From the NCBI RefSeq assembly GCF_023065955.2, contig NW_026622985.1, positions 3,618,001 to 3,682,000 of the forward strand: a stretch of DNA of 64,000 nt, written 5' to 3'. Of the stretch, positions 21,599 through 33,179 are shown piece by piece. The notes under the pieces were generated by a model. The model was not told the DNA's origin, did no database searches, and saw only the letters and a program-made list of their open reading frames with translations. The translations under genes were made by a program, and so were the position numbers. Position 1 is the stretch's first letter. The number at the start of each line of letters is the position of its first letter. This DNA comes from Ursus arctos. Its lineage: Eukaryota > Chordata > Mammalia > Carnivora > Ursidae.

Positions 21599-21791
21599 TC
21601 AAATGGGTAGTAAGGAGGGCACGTATTGCATGGTGCACTGGGTGTTATACGCAGCTAATGAATCATCGAACTTTACATCAAAAACCAGGGATGTACTGTA
21701 TGGTGACTAACATAATATAATAAAAATATTATTATAATAAAAAAATAATAAAAAAACAATTGTTTAAAAAAAACAAAAAACAAATAGTAGT
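21599..21791 (+). mobile_element. Young L1 3' end, sense, 5'-truncated to about 170 bp
   Basis: Reads 'gtaaggagggcacgtattgc', 'atggtgcactgggtgttata', 'gggatgtactgtatggtgac', 'taacataatataataaaaa', the carnivoran L1 3' UTR, then an A-rich tail. It is bounded by a near-match duplication, caaatgggtagt (21599-21610) and caaatagtagt (about 21781-21791). A typical severely 5'-truncated insertion. Confidence 0.82.
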
Positions 21792-22117
21792 TCAAAAAAC
21801 TGAAAAGAGCCAGAAACCAGTCCTGGTGCTGCTTTTAAAGTCCCCAACTGCAACCGAAATGCTCCTATGATCTGTATTTTATTTTATTTTAATGGCTAAA
21901 GAAAATCAAAGCATGATGATAGACTCAATTTAGTTCAGTCTGAAAAAATGTGGCTCCCAACTTGTGACTCCTTTAAGAATTGCTAAGTAGTTTCTTTTCA
22001 CCAAACGACTTTATTTTGAAGAAAGTTCTATCAGTAAAAATTCTCATAGGAAATAATGCTATTAACAATATTTACAATGGAGGCTTAGCTCAGAAGGACA
22101 ATTTGATTAGAAAGAAA
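21792..22117. other. Unassigned
   Basis: Nothing recognised. Confidence 0.35.
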
Positions 22118-22206
22118 AACGGGGCTCAATACCATGACCATGAGATTGTAACCTGAGCTGAAACCAAGAGTCGGATGCTTAGGTGACTGAACCACTCAGG
22201 CATCCT
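22118..22206 (-). mobile_element. CAN-SINE head fragment, antisense
   Basis: Only the tRNA-derived 5' part remains: 'ggggctcaataccatgacca' through 'gaaccactcaggcatcc'. The tail half is missing on the left. Confidence 0.8.
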
Positions 22207-22419
22207 AAGGTCAAGCAGCTACTAATCATTCCTTAATGCAGTCCATGTATTCTTCATTTCCTACCTCCTTTGCTATCTTGTATTTGTGTGAGACCGTCTG
22301 TATGATTTACTTACCAATCTGTTGGGACTTAAGTTGGTCTGAAATGGAATCCAGTCCCTGCTCCTAGTAGCATGGCGACCATACAAAATAATTAAACTTG
22401 TGAATCTTAAAAATTATTA

Positions 22420-22530
22420 ATCTATAAGTTAGAAATACCTACCTAACTCACAAGATTATAGTGATGATTTAATATCAAAGACTCTTGAGTATTTAGTAAT
22501 ATCAGTGTTCAATGCTAAATGCTATCACCA
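22420..22530 (+). repeat. MIR SINE 3' half, sense, diverged
   Basis: 'acctacctaactcacaagattatagtgatgattta' follows MIR 'acctacctcatagggttgttgtgaggattaaa', then 'agtgttcaatgctaaatgct'. The other half is not recognisable. Confidence 0.5.
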
Positions 22531-22743
22531 TTTTAATTCCGGAATGCCTCAAGCACTTCCCATGTCCCTAGCTATCCTAGGATAGATTGGCCATTCTTCC
22601 AAAAGCTAATAGGCATTAGTTAAGGAGATGGTAATACATTTTGCTAAATTGGTAATAGATTTACATATCAACATACCAGTTTCTGATGATATATACATAT
22701 TTGGCAATTTATTGATAGTCTTTAATGAGAATAACACCACCAG
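22531..22743. other. Unassigned flank of L1 copy B
   Basis: Nothing recognised. Confidence 0.35.
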
Positions 22744-22754
22744 AAATTGTCTTT

Positions 22755-23050
22755 TTAAATATTTTTTAATTTAAATTCAATTAATTAACATATAATGTAG
22801 TATTAGTTTCAGAGGTAGAGGTTAGTGATTCATCAGTCTTATATAACACCCAGTGTTCATTACATCACATGCCCTTCTTAAGTCCATCACCCAGTTACCC
22901 CATCCTCCCACCCTTCTCCCCTCCAGCAACGCTATTTATTTCCTATGATAGAGAGTCTCTTAGGGTTTGTGTCCCTCTCTGATTTTGTCTTGTTTTATTT
23001 ATTCCTCTCTTTTCCTATGACACTGTTTTGTTTCTTAAATTCCACGTATG
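22755..23050 (-). mobile_element. 3' UTR of L1 copy B
   Basis: T/A-rich complement of the A-rich 3' end at 22755-22800, then 'aacacccagtgttcattaca' and 'tagagagtctcttagggtttg'. This is homologous to the short L1 3' ends at 9786, 21599 and 33835 but belongs to an older subfamily. Confidence 0.75.
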
Positions 23051-23169
23051 AGTGAGATCATATGATAATTGCCTTTCTCTGACTGACTTATTTCACTTAG
23101 CATAATACCCTCTAGTTCTAGCCAAGTCATTGCAAATGGCAAGATTTCATTTTCTGATGGCTAAGTAGT

Positions 23170-23171
<2 letters not shown>

Positions 23172-23214
<43 letters not shown>
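23172..23214. repeat. (TG)n microsatellite inside L1 copy B
   Basis: About 21 TG units in the C-terminal coding part of ORF2, read as (CA)n on the element's own strand. Confidence 0.97.
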
Positions 23215-23217
<3 letters not shown>

Positions 23218-23533
23218 ACATCTTCTTTATACATTCATCTGCTGATGGACATCTGGACTCTTTTCATAATTTGGGTATTGTAGGCATTGCTGCTATGAAC
23301 ATTAAGGTGCAGGTGCCCCTTTTTTTTGGCTACATCTGTACCTTTGGGGCAAATACCCAGCAGTGCAATTGCCAGGTCTTATGGTAGCTCTATTTTTAAC
23401 TTCTTGAGGAACCTCCATACTGTTTTTCAGAGTGGTTGCTCCAGTTTGCATTCCCACCAACAGTGTAGGAGTTTTCCCCTTTCTCCACATCCTCACCAAC
23501 ATCTGTCATATCCTGAGTGGTTAATTTTAGCCA

Positions 23534-23680
23534 TTTTTTAAAAATATTTAATTTATTTATTTGAGGGGGGAGGGGCAGAGGGAGTGGAAGTTGCCAGCCT
23601 CAATCCCAGGGCCCTGGGATCATGAGCTGAACCATGACCTACTTAACTGACTGAGCTACCCAGGGGCCCCTATCCATTCT
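23534..23680 (-). mobile_element. Short CAN-SINE, antisense, inside L1 copy B
   Basis: Body 23537-23670, ending in 'gctacccaggggcccc'. It lacks part of the C/T-rich middle, so it is shorter than its relatives. The flanks 'agccatt' (about 23529) and 'atccatt' (23672) look like a diverged target duplication, since L1 reads 'agccattctgactgg' across the site. Confidence 0.82.
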
Positions 23681-26600
23681 GACTGGTGTGAGGTGGTATC
23701 TCATTGTGGTTTTGATTTGTATTTCCCTGATCCTGAGTGATGTGGATAATTTTTTCATGTGTCTGTTGGCCATTTGAATGTCTTCTTTGGAGAAATGTCT
23801 GTTCATGTCTTCTGCCCACTTCTTGATTGGATTACTTGTTCTTTGAGTGTTGAGTTTGACAAAGTGCTTTATAGATTTTGGATACTAGCCCTTTATCTGA
23901 TAAGACATTTGCAAATATCTAATCCCATTTTGTCAGTTGTCTTTTGGTTTTGTCAATTGTTTTCTTTGCTGTGCAAAAGCTTTTTGTCTTGATGAAGTCC
24001 CGAGAGTTCATTTTTGCCCTTGGAGATGTGTCTAGGAAGAAGTCACTTTGGCTGAGGTCACAGAGGTTGCTGCCTGTATTCTCCTCTAGGATTTTGATGG
24101 ATTTCTGTCTCACATTTAGGTCTTTTATCCATTTTGAGTCTATTTTTGTGCATGGTGTAACAAAATGGTCCAGTTTCATTCCTCTGCATGTGGTTGTCCA
24201 ATTTTCCAACACGATTTGTTAAAGAGATTTTTTTTTTTCCCCATTGGAAACTCTTTCCTGCTTTGTCAAAGATTAGTTGACCATAGAATCAAGGGTCTGT
24301 TTCTGGGTTCTCTATTCTGTTCCAGTGATCTAGGTGTCTGTTTTTGTGCCAGTACCATACCTTCTTGATAATTACAGCTTTGTAATAAAGCTTGAGTCTG
24401 GGATTGTGATGCCACCAGCTTTGGTTTTCTTTTTCAACAGTCCATTGGCTCTTCAGTGTCTTTTCTGAATTTTTAGGATTATTTGTTTCAACTATGTGAA
24501 AAAGTTGAATGGTATTTTGATAGGGATTACATTGAATGTATAGATTGCTCTATGAAGCATAAACATTTTAACAATATGTATTCGTCCAATCCATGAGCAT
24601 GGAACGTTTTCTCATTTCTTTGTGTCTTCCTCAATTTCTTTCATGAGTGTTCTATAGTTTTCTGAGAATAAATCCTTTGCCTCTTTGGTTAGGCTTATTC
24701 CTAGGTATCTTATGGTTTTTGGTACAATTGTAAATGGGATCAACTCCTTAAATTCTCTTTCTTCTGTCTCATTGTTAGTCTATAGAAATGTGACTGATTT
24801 CTGTGTCTTGATTTTATATCCCGCCATACTGCTGAATGTCTGTATGAGTTCTAGCAATTTTGGGGTGGAATCTTTTGGCTTTTCCACATAGAGCAACATA
24901 TCATCTGCAAAGAGTGAGAGATTGACTTCTTCTTTGCTGATTCAGAAGCCATTTATTTCTTTGTGTTGTCTGATTGCTGAGGCTAGGACTCTTAATACTA
25001 TGTTGAACAACAGTAGTGAGAATGGACATCCCTGCCATGTTCCTGACCTTAAAAGAAAAGCTTTCAGTTTTTCCCCATTGAGATTGATATTTGCTAAGGG
25101 CTTTTCATAGATGGCTTTTATAATATTGAGGTATGTTCTCTCTATCCCTACATTGTGAAGAGTTTTAATTAAGAAAGGATGATGTACTTTGCCAGATGCT
25201 TCTTCTGCATCTATTGAGAGGATCCTATGGTTCTTGTCCTTTCTTTATTAATGTAGTGTATCACATTGATTGATTTGCAGATATTTAACCACTCTTGCAT
25301 CCCAGTTATAAATCCCACTTGGCCTTGATGAATAATCCTTTCAATGTGCTTTGGATCTTATTGGCCAGTATTTTGTTGAGAATTTTTGCGTTCATGTTCC
25401 TCAGAGATATTGGTCTGTAATTCTTCTTTTTGGTGCAGTCTTTGTCTGGTTTTGAGATCAAGGTAACACTGGCATCATAGAAAGAGTTTGGAAGTTTTCC
25501 TTCCATTTCTACTTTTTGAAACAGCTTCAGAAGAATAAGAATTAATTCTTCTTTAAATGTGGTAGAATTCCCCTGGGAATCCACCCAGTCCTGGACTCTT
25601 GTTTGTTGGGAGATATTTGATTACTGCTTCAATTTCCTTGCTGGTTATGGGTCTATTCAGGTTTTCTATGTCTTCCTTTTTCAGTTTTGGTAGTTTATAC
25701 ATCTCTAGGAATGCATCCATTTCTCCCAGATTGCCTAATTTGTTGGCATATTCTTGCTCATAATATATTCTTATAATTGTATGTCTTTGGTGTTGGTTGT
25801 AATCTCTCCTCTTTCATTCATATTTTTTTTATTGGAGTATTTTCTCTTTTCTTTTTGATAAGTCTGGCCAGGGGCTTATCAATCTTATTAATTTTTTTCA
25901 AAGAACTAGCTCCTAGTTTCATTGATTTGTTCTACTGTTCTTTTAATTTTCATTTCATTGATTTCTGCTCTAATCTTTATTCTCTTCTCCTGCTGGGTTT
26001 AGGCTTTATTTGCTGTTCTTTCTTCGGTCCCTTTAGGTGTAAAGTTAAATTGTGTATTTGAGACCTTTCTTGTTTCTTGAGAAAGGCTTGTATTTCTATA
26101 GACTTCCCTCTTAGGAGTGTCTTTGCTTAATCCCAAATGTTTTGAACAGTTGTGTTTTCATTTTTACTTCAATTTACTTCCCATGAATTTTTAAAATTCT
26201 TCTTTAATTTCCTGGTTGATCCATTCATTCTTTAGTAGGATGCTCTTTAGCCTCAATGCATTTGATTTCTTTCCAAATTTCCTTTTGTGATGTGATGGAG
26301 TTCAAGTTTCAAAGCACTATGATCTGAAAATATGCAGGGAATGATCCCAATCTTTTGATACCAGTTGAGACCTGATTTGTGACCCAGTATGTGATCTATT
26401 TTGGAGAATTTTCCATGTGCACTCAAGAAGACTGTGTGTTCTGCTGCCTTAGGATGGAATAGAACATTCCACATATATCTGTGAAATCCATGTGGTCCAA
26501 TGTGTCATTCAAAGCCCTTGTTTCCTTGTTGATCTTCTGCTTAGATGATCTATCCATTGCAGTGAGTGGGATATTAAAGTCCCCTACTATTATTGTATTA

Positions 26601-27089
26601 TTATAATTTTTCTTTAATTTTGTTATTAACTGGTTTATATAATTGGTTGCTCCCATGTTAGAGGCATAAATATTTACAATTGTTGGAGCTTTTTTGTTGG
26701 ATAGATCCTTTAATTACGATGTAGTGTCCTTCCTCATCTCATATTACAGTCTTCGATTTAAAATCTAATTTGTCTGATGTAAGGATTGCTACCTCAGCTT
26801 TCTTTTGATGTCCATTAGCATGATAAATGGTTTTCCACCCCCTCACTTTCAATCTGAAAATGTCTTTGGTCTAAAATGAGTCTCTTGCAAAGAGCATATT
26901 GATGGGTTTTGCTTTTTTATTCAATCTGATATCCTGTTTCTTTTTTTGGGGGGGCATTTAGCCCCTTTTTATTCAGAGTAATTATTGAAAGATATGAATT
27001 TAGTGCCATTTTGTTACATGAAACATCATTGTTTCTGTATATTGTCTCTGTTCCTTTCTGGTCTATGTTACTTTTGGGCTCTCTCTTTG

Positions 27090-27990
27090 CTTAAAGGATC
27101 CCCTTTAATATTTCTTGCAGGGCTGGTTTAGTGATTGCAAATTCTTTTAGTTAATTTTTGTCCTGGAAGATTTTTATCTCTCTTTCTATTTTGAATGACA
27201 TCCTTGTTGGATAAAGTATTATTGCCTGCTTCTTTTTCTCATTTAGCACCCTGAATATATCATACCAGTCCTTTCTGGCCTGCCAGGTCTCTGTGGATAG
27301 GTCTACTGCCAATCTAATGTTTCTACCCTTGTAGGTTATGGACCTCTTGTCTGAGCTGCTTTCAGGCTTTTCTCTTTGTCTCTGAGATTTGTAATTTTAC
27401 TATTATACATCAAGGTGTTGACCTATTTTTATTGATTTTGAGGGGGGGGTTCTCTGTGCCTCCTGGAATTGAATCCCTGTTTCCTTCCCCAGATTAGGGA
27501 AGTTCTCCTCTATAATTTGTTCCAATATACCTTCTGCTCCTCTCTATCTTTCCTCTTCTTCTGGGATCCCAATTATTCTATATTGTTTTGCTTTATGGTA
27601 TCACTTATTCTTGAATTCTCCCCTTGTGATCCAGTAGTTCTTTGCCTCTCTTTTTCTCAGCTTCTTTATTCTCCAACATTTGGTCTTCTTTATCACTAAT
27701 TCTCACTTCTGCCTTATTTATCCTAGCAGTTAGAGCCTCCATTTTTAATGCATCACATTAACAGCCTTTATGATTTTGACTCAATTAGATTTTTGTTCTT
27801 TTATTTCTCCAAAAGGAATTCTCCAGTGTCTTCTATGCTTTTTTCAAGCCCATCTAGTATCTTTATAATCATTATTCTGAATTCTAGTTATATCCATACT
27901 TATATCCATACTGATTAGGTCCCTGGCTATTGGTGCTGCCTCATGTTCTCTATTTTGAGGTGATTTTTTTCATCTTGTACTTCTGTCCAG
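27090..27990 (-). pseudogene. L1 ORF1p relic, copy B
   Basis: The minus-strand translation of 27250-27100 gives the conserved ORF1p C-terminus (pattern 'FQDKN.LKEFAITKPALQEI'). The RNA-recognition region lies at 27480-27250. The N-terminal, Glu/Lys-rich coiled coil is at about 27950-27550. No frame is intact. Confidence 0.75.
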
Positions 27991-28134
27991 AGAAGAATAG
28001 ATGAACAAGAGAGTAAAATATGAAAATGGCAACAATGACCCTAGATAAATGTACACCAAACAAATCAGAAGAGACCCAAAACTGGAAAAAAAAGAAAGTT
28101 AAAAAAAAAAAGAGAGAGAATATAATTAGGTGCA

Positions 28135-28800
28135 CAGAACAGAATAATACACTGGATCCTCTGTATATTTTGGTCAGTTTGTTAGAAAACTAGGTCCCAA
28201 AAATGTAGAAAAAAATAAAAACTTATATATATATACAAAAATAAAATTAACTACATTGAAAGGATAGAATGTAACTGTAAAAATGAGCATTAAAAGACCA
28301 AAAAAAAGAAAAAAAAAAGGCTTGTAAACAGGTGAGCAGAAAAGAGCAGTACACTATATCTTGAGTGTATTTTGGTCTGTTTGTTAGAAGAAACTACATC
28401 CTAAAATTGTAAAGAAAGAAAAACATACACATTCAAAAATAAAATTTAATATGTTGTAAGAATAGAAAGTAAATATAAACATGAAAATTAAGGAAAAAAA
28501 ATAACTCTAACCAAAGAAGAAGAAGAAGAAGAAGAAGAAGAAGAAGAAGAAGAAGAAGAAGAAGAAGAGAGAGAGAGAAAATATGATCAGACAGGTGAAG
28601 AGAACAGGGAAATACACTAGATTCTGGGTGTATTTTAGCCTATTTGTTAGAAGAAACTATCTCAAAATTGTAAAGAAAGAAAAATTTATCTATATACAAA
28701 AGTAAAATTAAGTACAATGAATGTAAGTGTAAAAGTGAAAATTAAAAAAGATTAAAAAAAAAGAGTTGATAAAATAAGGAGTTGATTGAAAAAGGAAAGA
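28135..28800 (-). repeat. Three diverged tandem repeats of about 200 bp in L1 5' UTR
   Basis: Each unit contains 'tacact', then a 'gtattttggtc'-like block, 'tttgttagaa', 'aaattgtaaagaaagaaaaa'-like sequence and 'aaaataaaatta'. The anchor 'tacact' occurs at 28148, 28350 and 28613, and 'tttgttag' at 28178, 28380 and 28643. Both give spacings of 202 and 263 bases; the longer second spacing contains the GAA microsatellite. Confidence 0.88.
28514..28568. repeat. (GAA)n microsatellite
   Basis: About 17 uninterrupted GAA units followed by GA units. A homopurine mirror-repeat tract that can form triplex (H-DNA). It sits between tandem units two and three of the L1 5' UTR. Confidence 0.97.
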
Positions 28801-29917
28801 GAAAAAAATTAAAATTGAAACACTAATGAATCATTGGGAAAAAAAACATGAATTCTATATACTAGTTTCCCCTAGGGCTGGAGTTTTGTAGTGCTGTGTG
28901 ATCGGTGTCTTGGCCAGATGTTCTTGCTGATCATCTGGGGGAGGGGCCTGTTTTACTAACTCTCATGTGTCTTTACCGCAGGGCGGAACTGCACTGCCCT
29001 TGCCAGGGGACCAGTCTAAGTAAGCTGCTCCAGATTGCTCTATGTGGCCTTTGTCCCCTGAAGGCCTTCTGTGCCCCTTTAGAGGATGAGAATGAAAATG
29101 GTGGCCTCTGATCTCCAGCCCCAGAGCTGAAAGCTTGGGGCCCTACTCCTTAGTGCATCCTGAGGGAAAAGCAGTCAATCACACCTGTTTCCCTGGTCTC
29201 TGTCTGCAATCCATGCTCACCCAGCCTGTGACCGAGCATTTCTATCTCAGGCACACAACCCCATTTTGAGTCTCCAAACCCTGCAAAGTTCTGCTGTGCA
29301 TAACCTCACTGCTCCTCCCAGGGGAGGAAGGGGCATCTTGCTGGTTCTGCTATTTGGTGGGCCCCTGCTCCAAGAGCAGTTCCTGGACCATACCATGGTT
29401 CGAGGTTTATGGCAACACTGACCTGGGAGCCCTCTCCTAGGCTCTCTGATTGGAGTCAGCTTTCCTGCTCCAGTGCCTGGGAACTCTGCCACACTCAGGC
29501 ATCCTGTCTTCCTGTGACCCCTGGGGGATCCTGAGTCCACACTGTCCCACCTGGGATTCCACCCCCATTTAGCAACCTGAGTGCCTTTCAGGCAGGGACA
29601 TCCCTCACTGGAGCAGACTTTTAAAAGTTCTGATTTTGCATTCTACTCCTATATCACTTTCTGGTGCTGGCTGAAGGAGGCTCCCTCCCCTCTGGGTTTA
29701 TCTTCCCATGTGTTGCCTCAGATTCACTTCTCCACACCTCCTACCTTGCAGAAAGTGTTCGCTTTTCTACCTGTAAATCTGCAGCTATTATTTTCTTAGA
29801 TCTCTGGTTGAGCTTGCAGGTGTTTAGAATGATTTGATAGCTATCTAGCTGAATTCCTGGGTCAGGCAAAACTAAGGTTTCTTACTCCTCCACCATCTTG
29901 GACTCAAAATTGTCTTT

Positions 29918-32365
29918 GGAAACCATACAAGAACTGAAATGAGGATCACACGCAGTGGAAGAACAATACCCATGTATTGCGGTGATTCCAAAGTAATATA
30001 TATTTCCTAATCCTGAGAAGTTCATACTGATTATTTGCTTGCTTATATTTGATTGTGGCCTTTTGTCTTTATTTTCAATTTTCTCTATTGTCTTTGTCCT
30101 TTTCTGTCATCTCAGAGTTTCATTTTTGTCTATTAATAGATTCAATCTGGTCTCCAATGTATTAACATTTCATCTGCATTTTCTCAGGCTTCTTAAACAT
30201 AGTTTGGTTATTTTTATACTTCTTAAAATTTTAAACTTCAATTAAATGAACACTCAAAAACCCTTAAAATTGTGATTAACTGTAACAACTTAGAAATATA
30301 CAGTCTTATAAACACTTTCATGTCACAGATTAAGTTCAAATTAGACAGCAGGTATTTATCCTTACTCAAAGAAATCAGAAGAGTTTTTAAAAAGGAATAT
30401 AAATAAATGCTCAGAAGCATACAATTATTAACTGTATCTACTTGTTACAAAGTTGCATGTTTCTTATTGTTATTTCATGTAATAGGCATCTTTGTCATGT
30501 AATTATCAGATACTTGTGCATTCACTGCCTGACCATATGAAAGTCAGGACCAGCTGAACTGGAGGAAATAAAACTAAAAGTTGAACAAGAAGAGAGATCA
30601 AGTAAGTTCCTCTGGGGACAAGGTATTTGTGCTAGTAAGTATTTCTCTCCCAACTTACACAAGAGGGGGGGTCTCTTCTCCAATTTTGTATTCTCTTGAT
30701 CCTAAATTTGAGAATAGCTATCCCCAGAGCTACTCTGATGTAAAGTCATAAAGTGCATAAAATATGTCTGCGGTGCTTCCTCATGCATGTCCTCTCTCAT
30801 CCTTCCTGACCTACAGTCCATTCCTGTCTCCTAGCACCCTCAATTTCCTGCAGTCAGGCCAGATGAGTAAGTGGTATTTCATGATCCAGAACTTCCTTTT
30901 ACCTCCCAATCCTCAAAAAATAACTACTAGAGTTTATCTGTAAAGGTCTCCAAAATCCTGAGACAGAATTAACTGACTTCAGTAAAGGAATGTCAGCAAA
31001 CTTTTATTCAATGGCAGGAAAGTTAAATCAGCTGTTTTCTCTGATGACTTTTGCCTCCACTCCTGTGCTCTGTGAGAAGTTGACCACACTCAAAATTAGC
31101 TGGAAGGCAATTCATGAAATTGGAAATCTCTAGCTGTTCTGTATGCCAAGGGTAAAAATGCAAGTCAGGGAAAAGAGACTACTGTCCTGTTGCTCAAGGC
31201 ACATGTGCTGTATTGCTCAGTGAACCAGAATTTGAATGGTTGGTATTTATATTTGTGTTTTGAAGAAGACAGTGCACATACTTGCTTAATTCTTTATTGT
31301 TTGATGACCATCATAAAGCTAGTTATGTTGTTATTTCAATGTGCTAATTTTGTAGTACGTTTATGATTGCTTCTTCAGCAAGGGAAGACTAAGCCACTTC
31401 AGTGTTGCAACATGCCAAACAAGGGAAAGCTTAACAGCTTTCTTAATGGAAGAATGGGAAAAAGTTGCCATATGGTGAAAAATTTCAGACATTCAATACT
31501 ATGCTAATTCACATTCTATTTATTTCTTAAATAAAATTAGTTTCCTATTATCCATAATGTAGTACTAAGAACACACTGAAATTTTTAATGAAATAATCTA
31601 TAACTTTTGCTATCAAAATTTAAAGTAAATAGTAAAATTAATTAATCCATAAGCATACTGTAATTATAGTTAAAATACTTAATTACTAGCTAAGCAAAAA
31701 TAACACTGATAATGATGATGACTCAAATCATGGTTAATCATAATGACAATTTAAAAAGTTGAAAGCAAAATAGAAAACAAATTCACCTTTCTTTTATTTA
31801 ACTATAACTTCAATATATTAATATCAGCAAAATTATGTAAAAGATAATTTCAAAATAAGTCTCTTATTTTAATTTACTGTTTTCCTATAAGACTATAGTG
31901 GATGCATTGGTATTGTGCCTAGATCCCATTCCCCACTTTCCTGGGCCCTCACAGTGATGATTCCTCCACTACCAGTAGTGGAAGCACCTGACAGCTTTTG
32001 GCTTGATTTCTCTCTCAAACTTATCTGTACCTCAAGAATGCTGTCTGACCCCTCAAATTAAAAGAAAATAAATTAAAATGTTGAATAAATTATGAAATAT
32101 TATAAAATATTTATCTGGCCAGAAAATACACAATCCTCCCACATACTAAGTCAAAACAAGAATTAAGGAAACACAATGGAGCTAGGAAGCAGGCTTTCCC
32201 CAAGAGATTTTTTTTTTTTCAAACCAAGGTGACATTGAAATTTGGTTTTCATAGTTTTGCAGAAAGCAAGAGATAGAAAACACAAAGTAGGTGCTGCTGG
32301 AGGTGGGCACTCTACAGAAAAGAACTGACATAACAGGTTAGACTGCTCTCCTTCAAGACCTTTTT
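29918..32365. other. Unassigned, about 2.4 kb without recognised repeats
   Basis: Mostly AT-rich, with less biased parts at 30530-31250 and 31890-32060. A small hairpin, 'ccactaccagtagtgg', lies near 31965-31980. All frames are under 70 codons and none resembles a known protein. Confidence 0.35.
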
Positions 32366-32369
32366 GGAA

Positions 32370-32870
32370 GGTTGTCCTTGACTAGTGTTTGGTAACTTAA
32401 ATTTTAGGAGAGTTCCCTTCATTTCCAGAAAAGGTAAGGGTATTCACTGTGCCTAAACTCTTTGTGCAACAGTGTAGTTTCTGGTGAATACCCACTTTCT
32501 TCCTGGGAGGCTTGAAGTTTAGTACATGCTAAACAGAGGGTGCCTATATAATTAGCTCCCAATAAAAATCTGAGTCTCTAATGAACTTCTCTGGTCAAAT
32601 ACATTTCATAGGTGTTACCACAATTCATTGCTGGAGGAAGTAATCATGTGTGTGACTCCACTGGAAGTGGACTCTCGGATATTTGTGTCTGGATTTCCTC
32701 TGGACTTCTGCCATGTCCCTTTCCTGATTTTGTTCTGCATCCTTTTGTTATAATAAATCAAAATTGTGAGTTTGACTATATGGTGGGTTCTGTGAATCAT
32801 CCTAGTAATTCGTCAAATCTGGGGATGTTTATAGGGACTCCCAATGTAGGAGTCTAGTTGTGATATCTCA
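32370..32870 (+). mobile_element. Probable solo LTR, sense (ERVL-like)
   Basis: Blocks 'gtgtgactccactggaagtgg', 'tttgtgtctggatttcctctgg', a poly(A)-signal-like 'aataaatcaaaattgtgagt' near 32752, and 'gggttctgtgaatcatcctag' are arranged as in the 3' half of a mammalian ERVL-type LTR. An 81-codon frame at 32612-32857 falls inside and is incidental. Left end uncertain. Confidence 0.55.
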
Positions 32871-32872
32871 AA

Positions 32873-32916
32873 AAACCACCACCACCACCACCACCACCAA
32901 CAACAACAACAAAAAA
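32873..32916. repeat. (CCA)n-(CAA)n microsatellite
   Basis: Nine CCA units grading into CAA and A-rich sequence. Confidence 0.95.
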
Positions 32917-33179
32917 CACCATCGGTGTAAAGATGAACTAGATAGAAAAGCCGAATGCAACAGAGGGATCAATGTCTTTCTCTAACCTTAGCACTAGTAA
33001 AAGCGATAGAGTAAGATATATAGCACCGGAATCTAGACAGAGAAAAGAGAATGACAAAGAAGCAATACTTAAAGAGATCATGGCTGAGACCTTTTTAGCA
33101 TAAACACATAGAATGAGGAGGATTAAACCAGACCAATCAAGATAATCATTCCTTCTCTGACCACATATCTTTTTCATTA
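32917..33179. other. Unassigned
   Basis: Nothing recognised; a 79-codon minus frame (33177-32938) is not family-like. Confidence 0.35.

Larger units (their letters stand above)
23050..27010 (-). pseudogene. L1 ORF2p relic (endonuclease, RT, Cys-rich end), copy B
   Basis: On the minus strand, from right to left, a degraded 'NVNGLNAP'-type N-terminal motif lies at about 26990-26950. The endonuclease follows, with 'VGDFN' at about 26587-26573 (open piece 26656-26423) and 'DHILGHK' in the piece 26474-26253. RT has 'YRPISL' at about 25419 (open piece 25584-25306) and the catalytic 'FADD' at about 24911-24900. The C-terminal segment is at 24212-23919. Intact ORF2p nicks target DNA and reverse-transcribes L1 RNA. 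Stops, a TG expansion (23172-23214) and a SINE at 23537-23670 inactivate this one. Confidence 0.88.
28000..29906 (-). promoter_or_regulatory. 5' UTR / internal promoter region of L1 copy B, with tandem repeats
   Basis: Distal part 28860-29906 is GC-rich with CpG-derived look and short broken frames. Proximal part 28100-28800 is A-rich and tandemly repeated. In L1 families the 5' UTR holds the promoter, and several mammalian families build it from tandem monomers. Transcription from this copy cannot be judged from sequence alone. Confidence 0.65.
22744..29917 (-). mobile_element. L1 LINE copy B, antisense, apparently full length with target-site duplication
   Basis: Element body about 22755-29906, 7.15 kb including a SINE, between exact 11-base duplications aaattgtcttt at 22744-22754 and 29907-29917. 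On the minus strand it begins 'gagtccaagatggtggagga' (29905 downward), a typical L1 start. It then runs through a long 5' UTR (about 29906-28000), ORF1 relic (about 27990-27090), ORF2 relic (about 27010-23050) and 3' UTR (to 22755). Stops and indels in both frames show it is dead. Intact ends make it an ordinary target-primed insertion, unlike copy A. Confidence 0.92.

Noticed and set aside
28135..28800. Regularly spaced repeats resembling a CRISPR array
   Set aside because: Units are about 200 bp, diverged, and lie within an L1 5' UTR of a mammalian genome; repeat and spacer architecture is absent.
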